DNA of 64,000 nucleotides from Streptomyces barringtoniae (GTDB taxonomy: Bacteria; Actinomycetota; Actinomycetes; Streptomycetales; Streptomycetaceae). This document shows, in pieces, positions 56,561 through 64,000 of this stretch (its first letter is position 1; the number at the start of each line of letters is the position of its first letter). Both the position numbers and the translations under genes were made by a program. The stretch is taken from assembly GCF_020819595.1 (NCBI RefSeq), contig NZ_JAJHNP010000020.1, positions 1 through 64,000 of the forward strand, in the 5' to 3' direction. The notes beneath the pieces were generated by a model. It did not search any database, was not told the DNA's origin, and was given only the letters and a program-made list of their open reading frames with translations.

Positions 56561-56950
56561 CGGGCGCGCTGCATGACGCGGTGGGTGACGGGGGTCGCGG
56601 TGGGGCGGGGCGCCGGTGCCGAGGTGGACCGCAGGTGACGGCTCCTCTGAGACGGCGAGCCCTGGTTCGCACGGGGCGGCTGCCACCCTTCCCCCTTCGC
56701 TGTCCTCGGCCTCGGATCAGGCGCAGAGCGTAGTCACGGGGGTCGGCCGGGGTGGGATGGCGGGGCGGGTGAGGGCGGGGAGTCGCCCGTTCGGGGGGTC
56801 GCCGGGAGCGGGGCGGCGGCAGCGGTGGGCCGACGGGGCTGCCGGACCGGCGTCATGAAGCAGCGCGACCCGTTGCGCGGAGGCGTTGTCGGTGGCGGCT
56901 GCAAGACTGAACGGGACGCCACGGAACCGACGCACGAAGGAGTGATCGCC
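56561..56950. other. Intergenic region between PQQ-like and VOC genes
   Basis: These 390 bases hold the divergent promoters. The part from 56561 to 56686 could instead encode an N-terminal extension of the minus-strand gene. The rest is very G-rich on the + strand. I see no convincing hairpin, repeat or additional gene. AAGGAG near 56936 serves the VOC gene. Confidence 0.6.
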
Positions 56951-57364
56951 ATGGCAGGCACGGGCGGCGGACGGCCGAGTCTTTACCCCACGCTGCTGTA
57001 CACGGACGCGCAGGCGGCGATCAAGCAGCTCACGGAGGCCCTCGGCTTCACCGAGCTTTCGGTGTACGAGACGGAGGACGGCAAGGTGATGCACGCCGAG
57101 CTGGTCCAGGGCAACGGCGCGGTGATGATCGGCTCCAAGGGTCGCGGCGGCCTCTTCGACACGGCGATGAAGGACGCCGGGCCCGCCGGGGTGTACGTCG
57201 TCGTGGACGATGTGGACGCCCACCACCAGCGGGCCCTGGAGCACGGCGTGGAGATCCTCATGCCCCCGACCGACCAGGACTACGGCTCGCGGGACTACAT
57301 GGCCCGGGACGCCGAGGGCAACATCTGGAGCTTCGGGACGTACGCCCCGGAGATCGGCGCCTGA
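56951..57364 (+). CDS. VOC family (glyoxalase/bleomycin-resistance-like) protein
   Basis: This 137-residue protein has the paired betaalphabetabetabeta modules of the VOC fold: SLYPTLLYTDAQAAIKQLTE ALGF at the start, GKVMHAELVQGNGAVMIGSK, VYVVVDDVDAHHQRALEHGV and YGSRDYMARDAEGNIWSFGT near the end. The last block (D-P/A-x-G-N-x-W-x-F-G) marks the PhnB/YdfO-like branch. Metal ligands include the His of MHAELV and the terminal region. The substrate is unknown. AAGGAG precedes the ATG. It is convergent with the octapeptide-repeat gene (16-bp gap). Confidence 0.9.
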   Translation: MAGTGGGRPSLYPTLLYTDAQAAIKQLTEALGFTELSVYETEDGKVMHAELVQGNGAVMIGSKGRGGLFDTAMKDAGPAGVYVVVDDVDAHHQRALEHGVEILMPPTDQDYGSRDYMARDAEGNIWSFGTYAPEIGA

Positions 57365-57380
57365 GCGGCCCCCGCCCCGC

Positions 57381-59345
57381 TCATCCTCCGGTGTGCACCT
57401 GGAAGGCGGCCCGGCGCACGGCCTTGGCCAGGGCCGGGTCGGGATGCGCGGCGGCTAGCGCGACCAGGACCTGCACGGTGCGCGGGTGCCCGACGGCGCG
57501 GACCTCGTCGAGCAGCTGGGGGACGGTGGGCTGCACCGCGGACTCCAGGTGCCGGACCAGCATCGGCGACTCGCCGTGGTCGGCGACGGCGGCGGCGGTG
57601 TCCACCCAGAGCCAGGTCGCCTCCTCCCTGGTGAGGACCTCGTGGGCGTCCTCCGGGTCGATCCCGTCGTGCTCGGCGAGCCACAGCAGGGCGTAGGGCC
57701 GCAGGGCCGGCTCGTCCAGGACGGCGTGCACGTCCGGCTCGGCGGGGGCGCCGACGACGCGCAGCGCCTCGAAGGCCAGGCCGCGCAGCAGGGCGTCCTC
57801 GCCGCGCGCGGCGTGGATCAGCTCGGTGACGGCGTCGCCGACGGTGCGGGCGGCGAGCCAGGCGCGGTATTCGGCGCGGGCGGCGTTGGGGCGGAGCTGG
57901 GCGCAGCCGCGGAGCATGTCCTCGGCGGACTGCTCGATGTTGCCGGCCGGGCTCTGCGCGGCCACACAGATCTGCTCCAGCTTGACCCACACCGCCCAGC
58001 TGCCCAGCGGGGTGAGCGTGGCCTGGCCGTCGCCGTAGGTCAGCGCGCCGACGGAGGCGAGGGCCCGCAACGCCCAGTCGAGGAGCGGTTCGAGCGGGGT
58101 GTCGCCGCTGGGCACGGGGTGTTCCGGGGCGGCGATCACGAGTTCCACCGGGCTCAGGGAGCCGGCCGCCGGACGGACACGCCCTGCCTCGGACGGCAGG
58201 CCCGGCTGAGCGGACCCGGACTCGGACGACTGCCGGGCCGCCGGCACGGCCGGCCGCGCGAGCGCGGGCTCGGCGGGCCGGTGCACGGCGGGTGCGGTGG
58301 CGGACCGCTGGGCGCCGGGCTCGGCGGACCGCTGCATGCCGGACTCGCCGGGCCGCTGCGTGCCCGGCTCGGCAGACCCGTGAGCCCCAGGCGCGGCGGA
58401 CCGCTGAGCGCCGGGCTCACCGGGCCCCTGGGCGCCGAGGGCGGCGGACCGCTGAGCGCCCGGCTCGCCAGACCGCTGAGCGCCGGGGACGGCGGACCGC
58501 TGAGCCCCAAGGTCGGCAGACCGCTGCGTGCCGGAGTCGGCAGGCCGCTGAGCGCCAGGCTCACCGGGCCCCTGGGCGCCAGGGGCGGTGGGCCGCTGCG
58601 TGCCCGGCTCGGCAGACCCGTGAGCCCCAGGCGCGGCGGGCCGCTGAGCGCCGGGGGCGGCAGGCTGCTGGGTGCCAGGGGCGGCGGTGGGCCGCTGCGT
58701 GCCGGGCTCGTAGGGGACCTCGCAGCGTTCGGTGCGCAGTTCGGTGACCCGCTGCTGGAGCAGGTCGAGCAGCTGCTCGACCGGGACGGGCCCGGCGGAC
58801 AGCTGGAGGAAGGAGAGCACCTGGGGCATGGCCGAGACGACCTCGGCGACGGCGGCCGGCTCGTGCGACTCGGGTTCCGGGGAGGCGAGCGACCAGGCGT
58901 CGAAGAGGGCGACCCAGCCGCGCAGTACGGCGCTGTCGTCGCGGTCCCAGGCGCGCAGCCGCCAGCCGGGGCACGCGCTGTCGCCGTGCACCTCGACGAG
59001 TCCGGCGAGGCGTGCGGTGTCCCAGTCGGCGCGGATCTGAGCGACGCTCAGGCCCAGGTCGACGGCGGCGCGTCGGGCCGTGGCGTCGGAGAGGGTGGCT
59101 TTGCCGTCGGCGGTGGCGCCGTCGCTGCCGGGGCCGAGTGCGGCGTCGGCCCAGCGAGCCACGCGCACCGGGCCGGCCAGCCCGATGCGAGCCATTCCGG
59201 CCAGTTCCGCGGGGGCGGGGGTGCCCTCCGGCGGCCGGGGTGCGGCGCGGCGCGGGCGCCGCTGGTTCACAGCTCTGGGGGCGGCGGCCAGGGGTCGCGG
59301 TCGGACGAGTCGAAGCCTGGAGTCGCGCGGGATACGGGACGTCAC
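57381..59345 (-). CDS. Hypothetical protein with an octapeptide minisatellite
   Basis: This protein of about 654 residues has three parts. The N-terminal region (to about 210) looks like a winged-helix or helical domain (DATARRAAVDLGLSVAQIRA then RLAGLVEVHGDSACPGWRLR). The middle carries at least 16 copies of an 8-residue repeat, A-x-P-G-[AT]-[QH]-[RG]-[PS], encoded by 24-bp DNA units at about 58302-58710. The C-terminal 240 residues are helical with HEAT-like features (LLRGLAFEALRVVGAPAEPD ... VQVLVALAAAHPDPALAKAV). I recognise no named family. The GTG at 59345 follows GGAAGA; the start is uncertain by some tens of codons. Confidence 0.78.
   Translation of the reverse strand: MTSRIPRDSRLRLVRPRPLAAAPRAVNQRRPRRAAPRPPEGTPAPAELAGMARIGLAGPVRVARWADAALGPGSDGATADGKATLSDATARRAAVDLGLSVAQIRADWDTARLAGLVEVHGDSACPGWRLRAWDRDDSAVLRGWVALFDAWSLASPEPESHEPAAVAEVVSAMPQVLSFLQLSAGPVPVEQLLDLLQQRVTELRTERCEVPYEPGTQRPTAAPGTQQPAAPGAQRPAAPGAHGSAEPGTQRPTAPGAQGPGEPGAQRPADSGTQRSADLGAQRSAVPGAQRSGEPGAQRSAALGAQGPGEPGAQRSAAPGAHGSAEPGTQRPGESGMQRSAEPGAQRSATAPAVHRPAEPALARPAVPAARQSSESGSAQPGLPSEAGRVRPAAGSLSPVELVIAAPEHPVPSGDTPLEPLLDWALRALASVGALTYGDGQATLTPLGSWAVWVKLEQICVAAQSPAGNIEQSAEDMLRGCAQLRPNAARAEYRAWLAARTVGDAVTELIHAARGEDALLRGLAFEALRVVGAPAEPDVHAVLDEPALRPYALLWLAEHDGIDPEDAHEVLTREEATWLWVDTAAAVADHGESPMLVRHLESAVQPTVPQLLDEVRAVGHPRTVQVLVALAAAHPDPALAKAVRRAAFQVHTGG
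58302..58710. repeat. 24-bp coding minisatellite, about 17 units
   Basis: Adjacent 24-bp units on the minus strand encode octads such as AAPGAQRP, GEPGAQRS and AEPGTQRP. A pair (AAPGAHGS then AEPGTQRP) occurs twice, 10 units apart, showing higher-order duplication. The frame is kept throughout. Confidence 0.88.
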
Positions 59346-59528
59346 GGGTGCAGTCTTCCGGTTGACGGTCCGAAAACCCAAACGGAATGTCACGGCGGGC
59401 GACGGGGCTGGCCAAGGCACGGGGGCCGGGAGGGGCCGGGAGTGGTGATCAGGCCAGTCGTACGGCCTTAAACGGAATGCCGGGCACCGGGCCTCCCGGC
59501 GCCCGCCGGAGGGCCGGCGGGGGCGTAC

Positions 59529-60656
59529 TCACACCAGCGGGGTCATGAAGCGGCGCAGCCGCTCCTCGTACTCCTTCGGGTCGGCGTTCCACATCGCCCC
59601 GTGCGGGGCCCGCGGGACGGTGTGCAGGGCGACCAGATCCGGGCGGCGGCGGGCGAGCCGGCGGGAGAACTCCCAGGGGGCCACCTGGTCGTCGGGCCCG
59701 TGGAAGATCAGGGTCGGTACGGTGAGCAGGTCGGGGTCGGTGATCTCGGGGACCCGGTCGGCGTACAGGCCGGTCCGGCCCTGGGCGGCGCGCACCGCGA
59801 GCGGCAGCAGCGGCGGCGGGGTGCGGCGGGCCCGGGCGAGGGCGCGCAGCGTGGCCTCCCAGCTGAGCACCGGCGAGTCGAGGACCAGCCCGGCGATGCG
59901 CTCGCGCACCGCGGAGTGCTCGGCGGCGCGCAGGGCCATGGTGGCGCCGGTGGACCAGCCGAGCAGGACGACCCGGCGGGCGCCGTAGCGGACGGCGTAG
60001 CGGATCGCCGCGTCCAGGTCGCGCCACTCGGTTTCGCCGAGGCGGCTGAGGCCGTCCGGCGGGCGCGGGGCGCCGAGGTCGCCCCGGTAGGCGAGCGCGA
60101 GGACCGGCACCCGGCGGGCGTGCAGCGGGGCCATGAGGTTCATGGCCTGTTCCCGGGTGGTGCCGAGGCCGTGCACGGCGATCACCCAGGTGTCCCGGGC
60201 CGCGGGCACGAACCAGGCGGGCAGCTCGCCGAGTTCGCCGGGCACGTCGATGTCGGCGTGGTCGAGGCCGAGGGCGGTGCCGGGGTTGCCGACGTACAGG
60301 TTCGGGGTGAGCCACACCGCGTCGCCGGAGGAGAGGGTGCCGTGGGTGACGCGTTCCAGGCGGCGTACGACGGTGTCGGCCTCGTGCGGGGCCGCGTCCA
60401 GGACGGGGCCGACGACCGCGTGGGAGCCGTCGCCGGAGAGGCCGTAGGTGCCGGGGCGCAGCGAGGCCAGGTCGCGGGTGAGGGTGATCTGGCCGGCGGC
60501 GGTGCCGTGCACGGTGAGGCGGGGTTCGGTGGGCAGCGGGCGGCCCGCGGGCGCCTTCAGTGCGGCGTCGCTGGCGATCCGGCCGGCGGCGACGGACGCC
60601 ATTGCCACGCCGGCGGCTATGGCCGTGGTGAGGGCGGTCGCTTTGACGGTGCGCAC
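59529..60656 (-). CDS. Alpha/beta hydrolase with N-terminal signal anchor
   Basis: This 375-residue protein starts with a hydrophobic signal or anchor (ALTTAIAAGVAMASVAAGRI). The alpha/beta-hydrolase domain has the oxyanion motif WVIAVHGLGTTREQAMNLMA, the nucleophile elbow VLLGWSTGATMALRA (Ser), the Asp in LIFHGPDDQVAPWEF and a C-terminal His in PRAPHGAMWNADP. The N-terminal 140 residues are a beta-rich extension. It probably acts outside or at the membrane as an esterase or lipase; the substrate is unknown. The GTG at 60656 is chosen because the hydrophobic segment follows directly. Confidence 0.88.
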   Translation of the reverse strand: MRTVKATALTTAIAAGVAMASVAAGRIASDAALKAPAGRPLPTEPRLTVHGTAAGQITLTRDLASLRPGTYGLSGDGSHAVVGPVLDAAPHEADTVVRRLERVTHGTLSSGDAVWLTPNLYVGNPGTALGLDHADIDVPGELGELPAWFVPAARDTWVIAVHGLGTTREQAMNLMAPLHARRVPVLALAYRGDLGAPRPPDGLSRLGETEWRDLDAAIRYAVRYGARRVVLLGWSTGATMALRAAEHSAVRERIAGLVLDSPVLSWEATLRALARARRTPPPLLPLAVRAAQGRTGLYADRVPEITDPDLLTVPTLIFHGPDDQVAPWEFSRRLARRRPDLVALHTVPRAPHGAMWNADPKEYEERLRRFMTPLV

Positions 60657-60873
60657 GGGTCCAGTGTCGTGGGGGTTGCCGTGACCGGCCAGCGGAGATG
60701 TGGGGCCGGACGGGGAACGTCGGGGTGCTGGTGGATTGGGCACCGCCGGACATGTGCGGCGTGGGCGAGTGCGGTTGCGGTTGCGGCCGATCGCAACGAC
60801 CGGCCTCAGCAGGGAGCAGAGCTGCCGGAACCGACCGGCAAGGGGCTGGAAACGAGCGCTGACGGGCAAGGTG

Positions 60874-61548
60874 TCACCTCCGTTGGCCGTACTCCCGCAA
60901 ACGTTCCCCGACCTCGGCCAGTTGTGCCTCCGTCAGCAGGGACGGGGTCAGGCCCGGTACCGAGGACGCCGTCAGCCACAGGCGGCACATCCACTCCAGC
61001 TGGGCGGTGCGGTCGTAGGCCTGGTCGAGGGTGGTGCCGTAGGTGAGGGTGCCGTGGTTCTGCAGGAGGCAGCCGGAGCGGCCGGCCAGGGCGCGGAGCA
61101 TGTTGCCGGCGAGCTCGTCGGTGCCGTACGTGGCGTACGGGGCGACGCGTACGGGGCCGCCGAGGGCGGCGGCCATGTAGTGGACCAGGGGCAGCTCGGG
61201 CACGAGCGTGGAGACCGCGGTCGCGTGCACCGCGTGGGTGTGGACGACCGCGCGGGCGTCGGTGGTGCGGTAGACGGCGAGGTGCATGGGCAGCTCGCTG
61301 GTCGGCACCAGTGTGCCGAGCACCTGGCGTCCGGTGAGGTCGACGCCGGTGATGTGGTCCGGGGTCAGCCGGTCGTACGGCAGGCCGGACGGGGTGACGA
61401 GCACCAGGTCGCCGACGCGTGCCGAGACGTTTCCGGAGGTGCCGACCACCAGCCCGTCGGCTACGGTGCGCCGCGCCGTCGCGACCAGCTCCGCCCGGAT
61501 CCGCACCTGTTCCGCGTCCCGTTCCGCGTCCCGCCGCTGTTCAGCCAT
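60874..61548 (-). CDS. Class II aldolase/adducin family protein
   Basis: This 224-residue protein has the class II aldolase fold with metal ligands in VVHTHAVHATAVS (two His near residue 95) and the later His in CLLQNHGTLTYG. GTSGNVSARVGDLVLVTPSG at about 35-55 binds the phosphate of fuculose- or ribulose-phosphate-type substrates. A sugar-phosphate aldolase or epimerase, or a methylthioribulose-phosphate dehydratase role, is possible. AGGAT at 8 nt precedes the ATG. No sugar-pathway partner lies nearby. Confidence 0.9.
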   Translation of the reverse strand: MAEQRRDAERDAEQVRIRAELVATARRTVADGLVVGTSGNVSARVGDLVLVTPSGLPYDRLTPDHITGVDLTGRQVLGTLVPTSELPMHLAVYRTTDARAVVHTHAVHATAVSTLVPELPLVHYMAAALGGPVRVAPYATYGTDELAGNMLRALAGRSGCLLQNHGTLTYGTTLDQAYDRTAQLEWMCRLWLTASSVPGLTPSLLTEAQLAEVGERLREYGQRR

Positions 61549-61738
61549 GCCGCGATCCTGCCAGCCGCGCCCTCGGGAGGGGGGTGGACGGTCGCTTCCG
61601 GCCGTAAGCACATGCCCCCGAATGGGCGAAAGTCATGGTGAATCGCCGCAAAAAGGCACCGATTCGAAGATCATCGGGCCTTCAATGGTCTCTCTTGCCC
61701 GCCGGAACGATCTTTCGTCCGCCGACCCGGGGAGACAC

Positions 61739-62485
61739 ATGGCCCGCGACCGCACCCTTCTCCGTCACCGCGCCGGTGTCCTCGCGGCGGCCGCGGCGGC
61801 GCTCGTCCTCGTGGGCACCGCGGCCGCACCCGAGGCGCTCGCCTCGGGCCGGCCCCGGGGGCACGACGTCTCCTCCTACCAGAAGCGCGTCGACTGGGCG
61901 GCCGCCCGGTCCAGGGGCGCGCGGTTCGTCTACGTCAAGGCGACCGAATCCACGGACTACCGCAACCCCTACTTCGCCCAGCAGTACACCGGTGCCCGCA
62001 AGGCGGGCCTGTACCGGGGCGCGTACCACTTCGCCCGGCCGGACAGGTCCTCCGGCGCCCGGCAGGCCGCGTACTTCGTCCGGCACGGCGGGGGCTGGCG
62101 GGCGGACGGCCGGACGCTGCCGCCCGCGCTCGACATCGAGTACAACCCGTACAGCAAGCGGCACAAGTGCTACGGGCTGGGCAGGACGCGGATGGTCCGC
62201 TGGATCCGGTCCTTCAGCAACGAGGTCAAGCGGGAGACCGGCCGCCGCCCGGTGATCTACACGACGACCCAGTGGTGGCGGCTGTGCACCGGCAACAGCC
62301 GCGCGTTCGCCAAGAGCCACGCCCTGTGGATCGCCCGGCACGGCACCTCGCGGCCGGGGAAGCTGCCGGGCGGGTGGCGGTACTGGACGTTCTGGCAGTT
62401 CGGCACCCGGGGCCGGCTGCCGGGTGACCAGAATCTCTTCAACGGCTCCACCGCCCGGCTGCGGACCTTCGCGCGCGGCCGGTAG
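61739..62485 (+). CDS. Secreted GH25 lysozyme
   Basis: This 248-residue exported protein has a signal peptide (HRAGVLAAAAAALVLVGTAA, cleavage near ALA-SG). The GH25 muramidase domain begins RGHDVSSYQKRVDWAAARSR, with the catalytic Asp and Glu in PPALDIEYNPYS. FVYVKATESTDYRNPYFAQQ, IYTTTQWWRLCTGNSRAFAK and YWTFWQFGTRG follow. It cleaves the beta-1,4 muramic acid linkage of peptidoglycan. GGGGAGA precedes the ATG. Confidence 0.95.
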   Translation: MARDRTLLRHRAGVLAAAAAALVLVGTAAAPEALASGRPRGHDVSSYQKRVDWAAARSRGARFVYVKATESTDYRNPYFAQQYTGARKAGLYRGAYHFARPDRSSGARQAAYFVRHGGGWRADGRTLPPALDIEYNPYSKRHKCYGLGRTRMVRWIRSFSNEVKRETGRRPVIYTTTQWWRLCTGNSRAFAKSHALWIARHGTSRPGKLPGGWRYWTFWQFGTRGRLPGDQNLFNGSTARLRTFARGR

Positions 62486-62559
62486 CCAAGGTGCACCTGG
62501 GACACGGGAGCCGAGCGGAACCTCGATCCCCCTCTCTGGACACTCCCACGCCCGCCTCA

Positions 62560-62581
62560 GTTCATCTTCCGTTCACCCAGG
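62560..62581 (+). promoter_or_regulatory. PHO box upstream of the phosphate transporter
   Basis: Two adjacent 11-bp direct repeat units, GTTCATCTTCC (62560-62570) and GTTCACCCAGG (62571-62581), match the Streptomyces PhoP-binding unit, whose core from memory is GTTCACC. They lie 48 bp upstream of the transporter ATG, in an activating position. Confidence 0.82.
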
Positions 62582-62628
62582 TTGCCTACGGTCGTCCAGC
62601 CAATGACCTCGAACGATTGCCTGGGTAA

Positions 62629-63879
62629 ATGGAAAGCTTCTCGCTGATCCTCGCGACAGTGGTGGTAACCGCTCTCGCGTTCGATTTCACGAACGGTTTC
62701 CACGACACCGCCAACGCGATGGCCACCACCATCTCCACAGGCGCCATGAAGCCCAAGATCGCGGTGGCGATGTCCGCCACCCTGAATCTGGTGGGCGCCT
62801 TCCTCTCCGTGGAGGTCGCCAACACGATCTCCAAGGGTCTCGTCGACGAGACCGGCATCCGTCCCGAGGTCATCTTCGCCGCCCTGGTCGGCGCGATCCT
62901 CTGGAACCTGTTGACCTGGCTGGTGGGCCTGCCCTCCAGTTCCTCGCACGCCCTGATGGGCGGTCTGATCGGCGCCACCGTCGCCTCCGCCGGCTTCGGC
63001 GCCGTGCACGGTGACGCCCTGGTCACCAAGGTGCTGCTCCCGGCGGTCGCCGCGCCGATCGTGGCGGGCGTCGCCTCGATGCTGGCCACGCGGTTCTCCT
63101 ACGGGATCGGCGGCAAGGCCGAGGGCGAGGCCACCCGCAAGGGTTACCGCGCCGGCCAGATCGCCTCCGCCGGCCTGGTCTCCCTCGCGCACGGCACCAA
63201 CGACGCCCAGAAGACGATGGGCATCATCACCCTCGCGCTGATCGCGGGCGGCTCCATCGCCCCGGGCTCGAACCCTCCCACCTGGGTCATCCTCTCCGCC
63301 GGCCTGGCCATCGCGCTCGGCACCTACATCGGCGGCTGGCGGATCATCCGCACCATGGGCAAGGGCCTGACCGACCTGGAGCCGCGCCAGGGCTTCGCCG
63401 CCCAGACCAGCGCCGCGACCGCCATCCTGGCCTCCTCCCACCTGGGCTTCTCCCTGTCCACCACGCACGTCGTCTCCGGCTCGGTGATGGGCGCGGGCCT
63501 CGGCCGCAAGGGCGGGGTGGTCCGCTGGTCCACCGCGACCCGCATGGTCGTCGCCTGGGTGCTCACCCTCCCGGCCGCCGCGCTGGTCGGCGCGGGCGCC
63601 GAGTCCGTCACCGATCTCGGTGACTGGGGCACCGCCGTGGTCGCCGTCTTCCTGGTCGCCGCGAGCGCCGCGATCTGGAAGATCTCCCGCCGCGAGGTCG
63701 TCGACCACACCAACGTCGTGGCCGAGACCGAGGAGCCGGCCGGCGTGGTGACGGCCGCCATCGCCGCGGTGACCCCGCCCCCGGCGGGCATGATCACCGA
63801 GGACCTGACGGCCACGATCGCCTCCCCTGCCGCCACCGAGCCCGCGACCGAGGCCGCCCCGCCGGCCGCGACCGTCTGA
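62629..63879 (+). CDS. pit: Pit-type inorganic phosphate transporter
   Basis: This 416-residue protein has the PiT duplicated signature: FDFTNGFHDTANAMATTIST near residue 18 and SLAHGTNDAQKTMGIITLAL near 188, with about ten helices between and around. The C-terminal 60 residues are an Ala/Pro/Thr/Glu-rich cytoplasmic tail. It imports phosphate as a metal-phosphate complex with protons. The PHO box upstream indicates PhoP control. From memory the S. coelicolor orthologue is pitH2 (SCO1845), which responds to phosphate starvation. A small membrane gene follows 34 bp later. Confidence 0.95.
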   Translation: MESFSLILATVVVTALAFDFTNGFHDTANAMATTISTGAMKPKIAVAMSATLNLVGAFLSVEVANTISKGLVDETGIRPEVIFAALVGAILWNLLTWLVGLPSSSSHALMGGLIGATVASAGFGAVHGDALVTKVLLPAVAAPIVAGVASMLATRFSYGIGGKAEGEATRKGYRAGQIASAGLVSLAHGTNDAQKTMGIITLALIAGGSIAPGSNPPTWVILSAGLAIALGTYIGGWRIIRTMGKGLTDLEPRQGFAAQTSAATAILASSHLGFSLSTTHVVSGSVMGAGLGRKGGVVRWSTATRMVVAWVLTLPAAALVGAGAESVTDLGDWGTAVVAVFLVAASAAIWKISRREVVDHTNVVAETEEPAGVVTAAIAAVTPPPAGMITEDLTATIASPAATEPATEAAPPAATV

Positions 63880-63913
63880 CCCCGGCCCCACCGGTAACCA
63901 AGGAAGCAACCCC

Positions 63914-64000
63914 ATGAAGATCGACTGGTCGGCCCTCGGCTCCGTCTTCGGCACCAGCCTCGTGTTCACCGTGGGCCTGGTGGCCCTGTTCACCCTCGGC
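63914..64000 (+). CDS. Membrane protein, partial at window end
   Basis: Only the first 29 codons are in the window. They encode MKIDWSALGSVFGTSLVFTV followed by a hydrophobic stretch, indicating a small membrane protein. AAGGAAG just upstream of the ATG at 63914 and the 34-bp gap after pit suggest co-transcription with the phosphate transporter. Homologues in this position are short and of unknown role. Confidence 0.8.
   Translation, partial: MKIDWSALGSVFGTSLVFTVGLVALFTLG

Overview
The window is high-GC (about 72 % by eye) chromosomal DNA from a Streptomyces or a very close relative. Codons favour G or C at the third position, GTG starts are common, and terminators are long GC hairpins mostly without T-tracts. 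Lineage markers include a ChpE-like chaplin, a streptophobe-type membrane protein, an SGM_5486-type micro-protein, a GATC-binding nucleoid protein (Gbn) homologue and an InhA-type enoyl reductase. From memory, the gene order resembles S. coelicolor from about SCO1792 to SCO1846 (chpE SCO1800, fabI SCO1814, fabG SCO1815, tyrS SCO1818, moaA SCO1821, gbn SCO1839, pitH2 SCO1845). I could not check this against a database. It would place the window in the conserved chromosome core.

Layout, 0-19 kb: alkyladenine DNA glycosylase; Spo0M; a PEBP-family protein; an HNH nuclease; an NfeD/SPFH membrane pair; a lone ABC ATPase; a chaplin; a NarL-type two-component system; an SDR coupled to a QueA-like protein; a secreted SLT-domain protein behind a structured leader; a double-FHA ABC-2 exporter; a streptophobe protein; SerB; and a SixA-type phosphatase. 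Layout, 19-31 kb: a CynX/NimT-like permease with a micro-protein and a divergent FadR-type regulator; fabG-fabI (type II fatty-acid synthesis); tldD-tldE (peptide maturation or degradation); tyrS; a GlsB/YeaQ-like stress protein; a chain of three tightly coupled small ORFs; and moaA.

Layout, 31-46 kb: DUF485 plus an acetate-type symporter; a secreted subtilisin; a CaiB-type CoA-transferase behind two palindromes; a CopD-like membrane protein; a zinc alcohol dehydrogenase; a VIT1/CCC1 transporter; and a catabolic-looking operon (acetoacetate-decarboxylase-like, SDR, two amidohydrolases) divergent from a TetR gene across a perfect palindrome. A DEDDh-BRCT exonuclease, a zinc-ribbon protein and SURF1 follow. 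Layout, 46-64 kb: a GH15 enzyme with an atypical SDR; an Asp23/AmaP cell-envelope stress cluster; enoyl-CoA hydratase; Gbn; an ABC-F ATPase; a PQQ-propeller-like protein; a VOC protein; a protein with an octapeptide minisatellite; an alpha/beta hydrolase; a class II aldolase; a GH25 lysozyme; and a Pit phosphate transporter behind a PHO box, with a partial membrane protein at the edge.

There is no phage, insertion sequence, CRISPR array, complete tRNA or biosynthetic gene cluster. The most unusual signals are these. A cluster of GATC sites lies between gbn and the ABC-F gene, including a 13-bp perfect hairpin ending in GATC. One SDR appears to have lost its catalytic lysine segment by an internal deletion. 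Two tandem palindromes sit directly before a CoA-transferase start. Three small ORFs are chained by 4-nt overlaps. An extended Asp23 family includes a tandemly duplicated member. The octapeptide minisatellite and a 145-bp non-coding duplication are the main repeats.
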